Part shown: one piece after another, positions 32,861 to 40,202 of the stretch
Numbering within the stretch: position 1 is the stretch's first letter
Layout: each line of letters opens with the position of its first letter
Source: Bacilli bacterium
GTDB lineage: Bacteria; Bacillota_I; Bacilli_A; RF39; UBA660
DNA: 40,202 bases
Direction: 5' to 3'
NCBI GenBank assembly: GCA_017436345.1
Contig: JAFSDH010000006.1
Span: 1 to 40,202, forward strand
Made by a program: the position numbers and the translations under genes
Notes under the pieces: generated by a model
What the model was told of the DNA's origin: nothing
The model's input: only the letters and a program-made list of their open reading frames with translations
Databases searched by the model: none

Positions 32861-33445
32861 TTACGCAGTTCTTTTCCATACGTAAACTGCAATATATGGT
32901 GGTAGCGAAGAAGCACTATTAGAGTTACCGGCAAGTGCTATACCTCTTGTATTATTTCCTGAAAATGATGCAGCTTTACCACTAATAGTTGATTTAAAAT
33001 TATCAGTCCAGTTAGATACTGTTTTAATTTTTCCATATATAGCCGCTACATTAGCAGATGGATTAATTAAAGCATAACCATTAGATAAACCATGAGTATG
33101 AGTTGCAGCTCCTCCTGTTGCACCACCAGCATAAGTGTCACCTGCACTTAATAAAAATTTATCTTTAACTTGCTCCCAAGTTCCACCAAAACTAATTGCT
33201 GGATTAACATTATTAACAGAAATGTAAATAGAACCAATTGGATAGATATAGTCTAAAAGTCCACTTTGAGACATTAGTCCTTCTTGTGCTGTAATACTTT
33301 TTACAACTAAATTCCCTTCACTATCTAAACTAAAAGTATTATTCTTTGAAGTAATACATTCAACATTTAAATTATTAACTTCTAAATTTGTATTTTCTCC
33401 ATCTTGTGTAAAAGCATCTACGATGTAATCATATTCTTCATTCAT
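32861..33445 (-). CDS. Phage tail-collar/baseplate-like protein
   Basis: 194 residues. An N-terminal ~75 residues of beta character ('NNTFSLDSEGNLVVKSITAQ') lead into a phage tail-fibre/collar domain: 'YPIGSIYISVNNVNPAISFG' then GTWEQVKDKFLL, 'GGATHTHG'-like His motif ('GGAATHTHGLSNG') and the terminal 'SSLPPYIAVYVWKRTA', all typical of receptor-binding tips. It is the first gene of the operon, 12 bases ahead of the RHS gene. It could be a targeting or trimeric capping part of the RHS particle, or a leftover of the ancestral prophage. ATG with a GAAGGA site. Confidence 0.8.
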   Translation of the reverse strand: MNEEYDYIVDAFTQDGENTNLEVNNLNVECITSKNNTFSLDSEGNLVVKSITAQEGLMSQSGLLDYIYPIGSIYISVNNVNPAISFGGTWEQVKDKFLLSAGDTYAGGATGGAATHTHGLSNGYALINPSANVAAIYGKIKTVSNWTDNFKSTISGKAASFSGNNTRGIALAGNSNSASSLPPYIAVYVWKRTA

Positions 33446-33600
33446 ATTTTTTCCTTCTTTCTAATTAATTAATTTTTTCAATACTTCATATAAAATAATC
33501 TTTAATTATATTATTTGAATATATTGAATATGATTTATTTATCTTTCGTACATACTTCTTGTTAATTCTAGATGAATAAAAGTATCCTACATTTACTGCT

Positions 33601-33611
33601 ACCTCCTTTCT
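33601..33611 (-). promoter_or_regulatory. Orphan strong Shine-Dalgarno followed by a start-stop codon pair
   Basis: Minus-strand AGAAAGGAGGT is followed nine bases later by ATG-TAG. No gene starts here. A 5' ribosome-binding mRNA stabiliser (like the STAB-SD of Bacillus) or a decayed small gene are options. Confidence 0.4.
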
Positions 33612-33621
33612 TATGTATTTA

Positions 33622-33650
33622 TAAATATTGAAAAACAATATTTAAATCAA
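33622..33650 (-). promoter_or_regulatory. Candidate promoter and operator of the RHS/lysis operon
   Basis: Minus-strand TTGATT (33645-33650), 17 bases, TATTTA (33622-33627). A perfect inverted repeat TAAATATTG-AAAAA-CAATATTTA (33622-33644) covers exactly the -10 and spacer, where a repressor would block RNA polymerase. Confidence 0.45.
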
Positions 33651-33698
33651 ACTTATCTCTTATTTCACTTTTAAATTATCAAAATATAAAAAAATAAA

Positions 33699-33728
33699 GA
33701 ACCTCAATTCATACGAATTAAGGTTCTA
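33699..33728. terminator. Bidirectional terminator-like hairpin
   Basis: AGAACCT / AGGTTCT (33699-33705, 33722-33728) with an inner AATTC/GAATT stem, flanked by A-rich and T-rich runs on either side. It lies beyond the terminator of 33797-35644, insulating the RHS operon from upstream transcription. Confidence 0.7.
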
Positions 33729-33789
33729 TTTTTTAGACTAATATCTCTAAAAATTAGAAATATTCTACTAAACAGAGAAAAATACAAAA

Positions 33790-33815
33790 AGAACTATTAA
33801 ATATTTAATAGTTCT
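33790..33815 (-). terminator. Terminator containing the stop codon of the thioester-domain gene
   Basis: Perfect 26-base palindrome (33790-33815; arm AGAACTATTAAAT) with T-rich sequence downstream on the minus strand. The TAA stop (33797-33799) is in the stem. Confidence 0.75.
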
Positions 33816-35644
33816 CTTTTCTTATCAATAATAGCCACATTATTATATAAAATAAATTCTACACAAGTAGTTCCAGTATGAGGTGGTTCCATTTCATTAC
33901 CTATTCCTCCATCACTTATATCACCATTTATATCTGAGTTCCACATATGTTCAGTAATAACTTTATTATTATCATCAACATCAAAAGATATCGTAATTTC
34001 ACTACTTATATCAACTTTATGATTTCCTTTTGCTAAACCAACAAAAGTTTGTGAAGAATCAATACCACCAGCTGCAGTATAAATATACGCACCAAATTTT
34101 AAATTTTGTTCACCAGCTAATCTTAAAGTAAAAGTAAAATCTGTATTATTTTTTAAATTTAATCCATCAATTACATAACCATTTTCATTTTCTTTTATAT
34201 ATTCTTCATTTTCTTTTAATGTACCAACAATACGTCTAACAATAGTTTGTTCTTCATCATTGTCATCTTTGTAAGATAAATATACAATTAAATCATCTTC
34301 GTCAACTATATCATATACTAAATCAAAATTAATTGATGCTTCATAAATATCATCTTTAACACGATTACCAACTGTTAAACTTAAATCTTCTACATAATTT
34401 TTTTCATTTATTATTACTGAAGATGTATGTTCTTCTTCTAAATCCATTAACCATTTATATAAAACAGTCATTCGAGCCATACCTTCTGGATCATCTTTAC
34501 CACTACGATTACCATTAGCCATATCACCATACATTGTACCAGCAACAATCCAACCATCTTCACCATCTTGTACAGATTGAGCACCATTAGCGTATGACCA
34601 AATAGCAGCTTGAGTCATATCTAGTGCTTCCCCTTCAGTTAAATTATCAATAACATCATCAGTAATAGTAATAACTTCTGTAATTATTTCACCATTAACT
34701 CGATAAGAAACAGTTACTTCACCATCTATTTCACCTTTAACCAATGCTTCTTTTAATTTTTGTTTAATTAAAGCTAAACTACCAATATCGAAATTACCAT
34801 CATTATCTGCATCACTTAATGTTCCCCAATACCCATTCATAACAATAGAACGAACATGCTTTTCAGACTCTTCTGATGCATAATAATCATTATCTTCTAA
34901 ATTAGCTATAGTATACCAATAACCTTTATTAGCACCGGTACCCAAATCAATACAATATCCATATACAGCATTACCATCTTTATCCATTAATAAAAATTGT
35001 TGTCCTCTAGTACCTGTTTTTTGATCAAACACAGCATTAACATCAGTAGTTGGAACACCATTACTAGTAATAATTGTTCCATCAGACTTAGTCAAAGACT
35101 TAATAATATAATTTCCATCTTCATCAATTAATGGGTTATCATCTTCATCTTTTTCAAACGTAACATAAACTTTACTAATCCATTGAGCACTATAATCTCC
35201 GCTACCAACATACTTATATTCATAACCATTTGGACCGTCATCAGTAATCGTAATTCCACTAGGATCAGTATAATTGTTTAAATATAATTCTTCTTTAGTC
35301 GAATCTTTAATAGGATTAACTCCTTCAAGTTCAGAATTGCTTTCTGAAATAACAACTTTTTCATCAGAAGTAGTTGCTTCAATTTCACGTTCTATAACTG
35401 TAGTTTCAGTATAGTCGTAATCTAAATCATTTTCATCTTCTTTAACATCACCTGTTGTTGTTGTATCAGATACTTCTGAAGAAGTAACTTCACCATTAAC
35501 TAAATCAACAGTAATATCTGGTTGATCTAAATCATTATCCTCTTTTATTTCTTCTTTAGTTGTTTCATATCCTTCAGTATTTGCATAAACATTAGGAATA
35601 AATACACTAAATACAACAAGTAAAAACAACAATATTTTTTTCAT
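33797..35644 (-). CDS. Thioester-domain surface adhesin with a degenerate sorting signal
   Basis: 615 residues. Signal peptide 1-21 ('ILLFLLVVFSVFIPNVYA'). An acidic, Thr-rich stalk runs to ~120. A thioester domain follows (~140-355) with Cys231 in 'YGYCIDLGTG' and Gln345 in 'TQAAIWSYANGA', the pair that forms the internal thioester used for covalent host binding. A beta-sandwich domain with 'TVGNRVKDDIYEASINFDLV' and 'FTFTLRLAGEQNLKFGAYIY' fills ~400-560. The C-terminus has PPHTG, but the following hydrophobic stretch is short and contains Glu and two Asn before KKRE, so it is an atypical or decaying cell-wall sorting signal. Start with GGAGGG; promoter at 35667-35694. Confidence 0.85.
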   Translation of the reverse strand: MKKILLFLLVVFSVFIPNVYANTEGYETTKEEIKEDNDLDQPDITVDLVNGEVTSSEVSDTTTTGDVKEDENDLDYDYTETTVIEREIEATTSDEKVVISESNSELEGVNPIKDSTKEELYLNNYTDPSGITITDDGPNGYEYKYVGSGDYSAQWISKVYVTFEKDEDDNPLIDEDGNYIIKSLTKSDGTIITSNGVPTTDVNAVFDQKTGTRGQQFLLMDKDGNAVYGYCIDLGTGANKGYWYTIANLEDNDYYASEESEKHVRSIVMNGYWGTLSDADNDGNFDIGSLALIKQKLKEALVKGEIDGEVTVSYRVNGEIITEVITITDDVIDNLTEGEALDMTQAAIWSYANGAQSVQDGEDGWIVAGTMYGDMANGNRSGKDDPEGMARMTVLYKWLMDLEEEHTSSVIINEKNYVEDLSLTVGNRVKDDIYEASINFDLVYDIVDEDDLIVYLSYKDDNDEEQTIVRRIVGTLKENEEYIKENENGYVIDGLNLKNNTDFTFTLRLAGEQNLKFGAYIYTAAGGIDSSQTFVGLAKGNHKVDISSEITISFDVDDNNKVITEHMWNSDINGDISDGGIGNEMEPPHTGTTCVEFILYNNVAIIDKKRELLNI

Positions 35645-35666
35645 ATTATCCCTCCGTTTTCTTTAT

Positions 35667-35694
35667 ATTCTATACCAAAACAAAAAAAAGTCAA
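35667..35694 (-). promoter_or_regulatory. Promoter of the thioester-domain adhesin gene
   Basis: Minus-strand TTGACT (35689-35694), 16-base spacer, TAGAAT (35667-35672). It lies between the terminator of the InlB-repeat gene and the adhesin start. Confidence 0.6.
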
Positions 35695-35701
35695 CCAAAA
35701 T

Positions 35702-35725
35702 AAAAAAGATATTTTAAATATCTTT
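35702..35725 (-). terminator. Terminator with the InlB-repeat gene's stop codon at its centre
   Basis: AAAGATATTT / AAATATCTTT (35705-35714, 35716-35725) followed by T on the minus strand; the TAA stop is at 35714-35716. Confidence 0.75.
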
Positions 35726-38700
35726 CTTATCTTTATTCTTATTAAAAATCCAGATAATAACAAAAATTAAAAATATCAATCCTAATGGTAATAATAACAA
35801 ATAATTAAATTTATCATTACTTATTTTTCCATTTTTAGATATATCCTTTTCCTCTTTTATTTCTTTCTCATCATTTATAGATGAAGCTGCTTTTACCTCA
35901 TATAAAGCCGTAAAGGATTTATTTCCCGTACTGCCTTTAGAAATAGATATATTTTTTAAAATTGAACCATCATCATTATTTCTCCATCCAACAAAAGTAT
36001 AATTATCTTTATTAGGATTATTAATTTTAAAAGTATCTGTTTCAATAGTGTATTTATCCGGATTATTAGAAACTTTACCACCATCTAAATCATAATTTAT
36101 AGTATATGTAATGATATTCCATCTTGCATATAGGCTAACATCAGAAGTTACACTATCTTGTTCTGTTATCTTAGTTCCATTTTCTTTTTTAGTATACCAT
36201 CCATCAAAAGTATAACCTTTCTTTTCTGGTTGAGGTAATTTTGCATAAGAAGTATTTTTTTCTCTAACCTCAGAACTAATACTATCACTAGCACCATTAA
36301 CATCATAATTAATTGTATAAACTTCTTTATCAGTCCAATGGGCATATAAAATAATATCTTTTTTATAATTATAATTAGTTGTTGATAGAATTTTTTCTCC
36401 ACCATCTTTAGTTGTATACCAGCCCAAGAAATAATTATTATCTTTCTTTGGTATAGGCATAATTCCAATATTTTCACCATAGTCTACTTTTTGATTAGTA
36501 GTATTCACACTTCCACCATTTGCATCATATGTAATTGTGTATTTTTTAGATTTCCAAGTTGCCTTATAAATCCTATCACCTGTAGAACCAGATTTAATAA
36601 TTACTTGCATTTGCTTATCATCTATATCTGTTCCTATCCAACCATCAAATAAATATCCATCTTTCTTAGGATTATTTAAGATTATATCCTTACTCTCAAC
36701 ATTATAACTAGATAAATTATTTACAGCTCCACCATCTAAATTATATTCAATCGTATATATCTCTAACTTCCAGTGCGCAACCAACTCTATATCTTTTTCA
36801 TAATTATAAATAGTTGTTGATAAAACTTTTTCATTTTTATCATTATACCAACCTTCAAAAGTATATCCCTTTCTAGTTGGATTTGGTAAAGTACCAAAAC
36901 TTGCTCCATACTTAATATTTCTTGTTGTTTCACTTACATTTCCACCATTTGGATTAAAAGTAACTTTATAATTAGCTACTTCCCAAGTAGCAGTATAAGT
37001 TCTATTACCAGTTGAACCCTTTGCAATACTTACATTAGTAGAAGCACTAGATAAACCTGTTCCTGTCCATCCCTTAAAAGTATATCCTTTTTTAGTTGGA
37101 TTTTTTAAAGTAATAGCATCTTCCACTGTATAAGTAGTTGGATTAGCACTGTTATTCACACCACCATTTAAATTATAAGTAATATTATATTTATTAGCTT
37201 CCCATCTAGCATAAACAGTTAAATTTTTCTTTCCAATATATTGATACTCCAATTCAAAAAGTGTTGACTTTAATACTCTCCAATATTTACTATTAACTGC
37301 TAAACCTGTAGCATCATATACCTTAGTACCATTAGTTTTAGAATCATAATACCCTAATAATTTATAACCATTCCTATTGGCAGCACCAATATTATTCCAA
37401 TTTCCCCAATAAGGAAATAAACCAGGAGATAATGTTGAAATGCTCGTAGTATTATTAAAACTTCCACCATTAGGATCAACTTTCAAAGTATAACTATGTT
37501 CCGTACGATACTTATCCATTATAGTATTAATATTATTAATATTTCCTAAAGTAATAATATATTCATAATTTACTTTCTTAAATGGTTGTAACCTATTTTT
37601 ATTTAAATGAATTATAGAAGTAAAGAAACTTGTATCAGCCGCTATTTCATCACTAGTATTAGATGTTCCTGCAATAAAACCACTCATATATTGATCAGCA
37701 CCATCTGTATAATTGGGATAATTTGGATGGTATAACCCTATACCCTCTGTAACACCACCAGAACTCGAAAAATATCCACCCCACCAAGAATATATTGCTG
37801 CTTTATTATCTTTATCTAATAACTGCCTTCTACCGCCTGATAAAGAACCAAGATTTCCCTGTGTTGTCTTTTTAGTTGAAATATCCACATAATAAAATTT
37901 ATTTAAAGCACCAATTGTATAAATAGATGGTGACTCAGAACGAGCTAATCCATGATTTGTATTCTTAACATTATCAGTAAAATCTATATATGATGCTTCT
38001 ACATCAATATATTGATCATGAATTGAATATTTTGTTAACATATAAGAATCACTTATATTTCCACCATAATAATCCTTATATTTATTTTTATAAGCAGAAT
38101 TTGATATTAACCATAATGAAGGTTGTGTTTTGATAGTAATAGTCTTTTTATCAGATGAAACACCTATATCAACTAACTTTGAATTACGACTTTTATTAAC
38201 AACACCATTAATTACAGGATTACCTCCTTGAACAGGATTATAAACACCACCAATTTCATCACTAGTACTAGAATAAGGATTACCATCAGTATAAGTTTGA
38301 TTACCATAATAACACTGCTGAATAAGCCTACCACCATCCGCATGATTAATTATATTCTTATTAGCAAACTTACTACTAAAAATATTTGAATTTCCAGATA
38401 TATAATTTATACTTCCGCCATAAAACAAACTTAAACCTAAAGTTATATTAGAACTTTTCATAAAAACAGTATGTTCTTTTACATTAGTATGATACTTAAT
38501 ACTTTTTCCAGTTCCAGGCGAACTATCAATTGAATTAACCAAATCAGCAATTTTAGGATAAGAAACTAATTCAAATGAAATAATTGTAAATTTTCCATCC
38601 TTATCTTCAATATTTTCAAAATTTATAGATTTTAAATTACTTTTTGATATAGCTCGATTATCTATATAACCATTTATAAAACTACTAAAAGTATAATTAG

Positions 38701-38980
38701 TTGCTGGTTCTAAATAAAAACGTTCTGTTTCTAAACCATTACCAGCATCATATGTAATTTCACCTTTAACATGTACATTAGACGTATATTTAATTGTATA
38801 TCTATTAAATGTTGATGAACTTGAAACAACCTCACTAACATTTAATGCTACTTTATTATATTTTTTTATTGTTACATTATTAATACCATTTAAAAGATCA
38901 TTAGTGTTCATATTAAGTGTAAAAACACCTAGAAACATTCCAAATAAAAATATTAAAAAATAAGCAAATCTTCGTCTCAC
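35714..38980 (-). CDS. Large surface protein with InlB B-repeats and a C-terminal membrane anchor
   Basis: 1088 residues from GTG 38978-38980 (AGGTGA five bases upstream; a GTG three codons earlier overlaps that site). N-terminal signal anchor ('RRRFAYFLIFLFGMFLGVFT'). Residues ~30-500 are a unique, Ser/Tyr/Asn-rich region. From ~500 to 1030 there are about seven Listeria-Bacteroides/InlB B repeats of ~65-75 residues ('ITYNLNGG...GYTFKGWTG...ATW'). The end has a membrane helix ('FNYLLLLPLGLIFLIFVIIW') and a basic tail NKNKDKKDI without an LPxTG motif, so it is membrane- rather than wall-anchored. Such proteins act in host or surface adhesion. Extended -10 at 38998-39006. Confidence 0.85.
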   Translation of the reverse strand: MRRRFAYFLIFLFGMFLGVFTLNMNTNDLLNGINNVTIKKYNKVALNVSEVVSSSSTFNRYTIKYTSNVHVKGEITYDAGNGLETERFYLEPATNYTFSSFINGYIDNRAISKSNLKSINFENIEDKDGKFTIISFELVSYPKIADLVNSIDSSPGTGKSIKYHTNVKEHTVFMKSSNITLGLSLFYGGSINYISGNSNIFSSKFANKNIINHADGGRLIQQCYYGNQTYTDGNPYSSTSDEIGGVYNPVQGGNPVINGVVNKSRNSKLVDIGVSSDKKTITIKTQPSLWLISNSAYKNKYKDYYGGNISDSYMLTKYSIHDQYIDVEASYIDFTDNVKNTNHGLARSESPSIYTIGALNKFYYVDISTKKTTQGNLGSLSGGRRQLLDKDNKAAIYSWWGGYFSSSGGVTEGIGLYHPNYPNYTDGADQYMSGFIAGTSNTSDEIAADTSFFTSIIHLNKNRLQPFKKVNYEYIITLGNINNINTIMDKYRTEHSYTLKVDPNGGSFNNTTSISTLSPGLFPYWGNWNNIGAANRNGYKLLGYYDSKTNGTKVYDATGLAVNSKYWRVLKSTLFELEYQYIGKKNLTVYARWEANKYNITYNLNGGVNNSANPTTYTVEDAITLKNPTKKGYTFKGWTGTGLSSASTNVSIAKGSTGNRTYTATWEVANYKVTFNPNGGNVSETTRNIKYGASFGTLPNPTRKGYTFEGWYNDKNEKVLSTTIYNYEKDIELVAHWKLEIYTIEYNLDGGAVNNLSSYNVESKDIILNNPKKDGYLFDGWIGTDIDDKQMQVIIKSGSTGDRIYKATWKSKKYTITYDANGGSVNTTNQKVDYGENIGIMPIPKKDNNYFLGWYTTKDGGEKILSTTNYNYKKDIILYAHWTDKEVYTINYDVNGASDSISSEVREKNTSYAKLPQPEKKGYTFDGWYTKKENGTKITEQDSVTSDVSLYARWNIITYTINYDLDGGKVSNNPDKYTIETDTFKINNPNKDNYTFVGWRNNDDGSILKNISISKGSTGNKSFTALYEVKAASSINDEKEIKEEKDISKNGKISNDKFNYLLLLPLGLIFLIFVIIWIFNKNKDKKDI

Positions 38981-38997
38981 TACTATCACCTATTTTT

Positions 38998-39006
38998 ATT
39001 ATAGCA
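38998..39006 (-). promoter_or_regulatory. Extended -10 promoter of the InlB-repeat gene
   Basis: Minus-strand TGCTATAAT (38998-39006) lies 17 bases before the GTG start, in the 43-base gap after the FtsW/RodA gene. Confidence 0.5.
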
Positions 39007-39023
39007 TAAATATATTTTATTCC

Positions 39024-40109
39024 CTATATCTCTCTACTAATATTTAGAAGAATCCCTACACTACACAAAGTAATTAATAAACTACTTCCTCCATAAGAAA
39101 GAAATGGAAGTGTAACCCCTGTTACTGGAATTAATCCAACAACTACCATTAAATTCATAGCAGCTTGAATAAGTATTTGAAAAGTTATCCCAAAAGATAA
39201 ATATTTTGAAAATAAATTCCTACTATTTAAGGCTATTTTAATACCTAAATAAAGAATCGATATAAAACAAAAAGATACTAAAAGTATACCTACTATTCCT
39301 AATTCTTCACTTATAATCGAAAATATAAAATCTGTTTGAGGTTCTGGTAAATAAAAATGTTTTTGTCGAGAATTAAATAAACCCAGTCCAAAAATTCCCC
39401 CTGGCCCTATCGCATATAAAGATTGAATTATTTGAAATCCTGTTCCCAAAGGATCACTCCAAGGATTAATAAATGATATAATTCTATCCATTCGATAAGG
39501 CGCTATTAAAATTAAAATAACAATCCCTATTATTCCAATAAAACCTGCTATAAAGAAAAACTTCATATTAGCACCAGCTATAAATAATAAAGACAAAATA
39601 CTTAAAACTATAATCATACCAGTACCAAAATCAGGTTGTAGCATAATTAAAAAGAAAACTATCCCTAATAAAAATAATACTGGTAAAATCCCTTTAATAA
39701 AATTCTTAATTTTTTTATTATTATCACTAAGATATTTACTAACTAAAATAAGTAATCCTAACTTCATAAACTCACTAGGTTGAATCCCTAAAGAACCAAT
39801 CCCAAACCAACTTCTACTACCATTTCTTATTTTTCCAATACCAGGTATTAAAACAAGAACTAAAAGAATTAAACATATTATAAAAATATATTTAGCATAC
39901 TTATAATAAACTCTATAATCAATCTTTCTTATAAATAACATTAATATTATCCCAATAAATAAAAATATTCCCTGTAACTTAACATATCTCAAACTATCAT
40001 TAAACTTATATAAGGCCCATATATATGAAGAAGAATAAATCATTAAAAGTCCAAATAAAGAAAATATTACTACTATAATAAAAAGATACAATCCCGTATT
40101 TTTCTTCAT
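39024..40109 (-). CDS. FtsW/RodA/SpoVE-family peptidoglycan glycosyltransferase
   Basis: 361 residues, a full-length SEDS protein with about ten membrane helices. Family signatures: 'GIGSLGIQPSEFMKLGLLIL', 'LQPDFGTGMII', 'QSLYAIGPGGIFGLGL', 'EPQTDFIFSIISEELGIVG', and the C-terminal 'GLIPVTGVTLPFLSYGGSSL'. It polymerises lipid II for septal or lateral wall growth with a class B penicillin-binding protein. FtsW-like rather than RodA-like features ('SSSYIWAL', 'GLIPVTGVTLPFLSYGGSS') slightly favour division, but the distinction is not secure. ATG has an AGGTGG site. The gene confirms a peptidoglycan-bearing organism. Confidence 0.92.
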   Translation of the reverse strand: MKKNTGLYLFIIVVIFSLFGLLMIYSSSYIWALYKFNDSLRYVKLQGIFLFIGIILMLFIRKIDYRVYYKYAKYIFIICLILLVLVLIPGIGKIRNGSRSWFGIGSLGIQPSEFMKLGLLILVSKYLSDNNKKIKNFIKGILPVLFLLGIVFFLIMLQPDFGTGMIIVLSILSLLFIAGANMKFFFIAGFIGIIGIVILILIAPYRMDRIISFINPWSDPLGTGFQIIQSLYAIGPGGIFGLGLFNSRQKHFYLPEPQTDFIFSIISEELGIVGILLVSFCFISILYLGIKIALNSRNLFSKYLSFGITFQILIQAAMNLMVVVGLIPVTGVTLPFLSYGGSSLLITLCSVGILLNISREI

Positions 40110-40159
40110 AAAACCACCTAATATATTCTATAAAAAGAAAAAGAAGAATATGACATAAA

Positions 40160-40190
40160 AAAACTACTATAAATAGTAGTTTTCTTTTTT
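40160..40190. terminator. Terminator of the gene beyond the right edge
   Basis: Perfect 11-bp stem AAAACTACTAT / ATAGTAGTTTT (40160-40170, 40173-40183), with A-run on the left and T-run on the right. It probably ends a minus-strand gene lying right of the window. Confidence 0.75.
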
Positions 40191-40202
40191 ATTTATTTTT
40201 TC

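Larger units (their letters stand above)
33446..33796. other. Leader/intergenic region of the RHS operon
   Basis: 351 bases without a convincing gene. From right to left on the minus strand: two terminator hairpins (33790-33815, 33699-33728), a candidate promoter covered by an inverted repeat (33622-33650), an orphan Shine-Dalgarno (33603-33610) and an open stretch of about 38 codons (~33495-33605) that has no start codon in frame. The long untranslated leader (~160 bases) before the collar gene suggests post-transcriptional control. Confidence 0.6.

Noticed and set aside
24859..33445. Ordinary prophage
   Set aside because: Only a collar-like gene, holin and endolysin are phage-like; no integrase, terminase, capsid, portal or tail-tube genes, and host-type genes flank both sides.

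Overview
The window is very AT-rich, densely packed DNA from a cell-walled low-GC Gram-positive bacterium. Ribosome binding sites are AGGAGG/AGGTGA-like, intrinsic terminators are short, and the gene set includes FtsW/RodA, a class B sortase, YitT, a thioester-domain adhesin and InlB-type repeats. UGA acts as a stop: the HAD gene ends ATATGA over the PHP start, and the PHP gene ends AAATGA over the next start. So this is the standard bacterial code, not the Mycoplasma code. The best guess is an uncultured, probably gut-associated Firmicute (Bacilli RF39-like or a related small-genome clade); the taxon is inferred. Nearly everything is on the minus strand, transcribed right to left. The plus-strand exceptions are the sortase and a double-HTH regulator.

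Region 1 (1-7000) holds a tandem pair of prepilin-like BspA-type leucine-rich-repeat proteins (one cut by the window edge), two small membrane proteins behind tandem promoters, a YitT family protein, and an EamA transporter coupled to a polysaccharide flippase. Region 2 (7004-9308) is a module of a membrane-anchored XRE regulator, a secreted protein of unknown family and a minimal FtsX/MacB-like protein. Region 3 (9366-16901) is an eight-gene, mostly overlapping operon for a phosphorylated or nucleotide-activated surface-glycan decoration: HAD, PHP, nucleotidyltransferase-kinase fusion, membrane GT2, two APH-like kinases, an HprK-like kinase and a GT2. A NUDIX gene lies just upstream.

Region 4 (17446-24832) holds the sortase, a large unknown cytosolic protein preceded by a 35-codon ORF, an unknown two-TM protein with a helical-repeat tail, and a second copy of the XRE-TM/secreted-protein module facing a double-HTH regulator. 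Region 5 (24859-33650) is the most striking. One apparent operon encodes a phage tail-collar-like protein, a 2076-residue RHS/WapA-like protein with a C-terminal HNH-type toxin and no signal peptide, a probable immunity protein, a phage holin, a 22-codon ORF and a phage-type amidase endolysin. No other phage genes are present. I read it as a domesticated holin/endolysin route (type 10 secretion-like) for releasing an RHS polymorphic toxin.

Region 6 (33785-40202) encodes surface proteins (a thioester-domain adhesin with a degenerate sorting signal and an InlB-repeat protein with a membrane anchor) and FtsW/RodA. Across the window many terminator hairpins contain, touch or closely follow the stop codon of the gene they end. 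No tRNA, rRNA, CRISPR array, transposase or integrase was seen.
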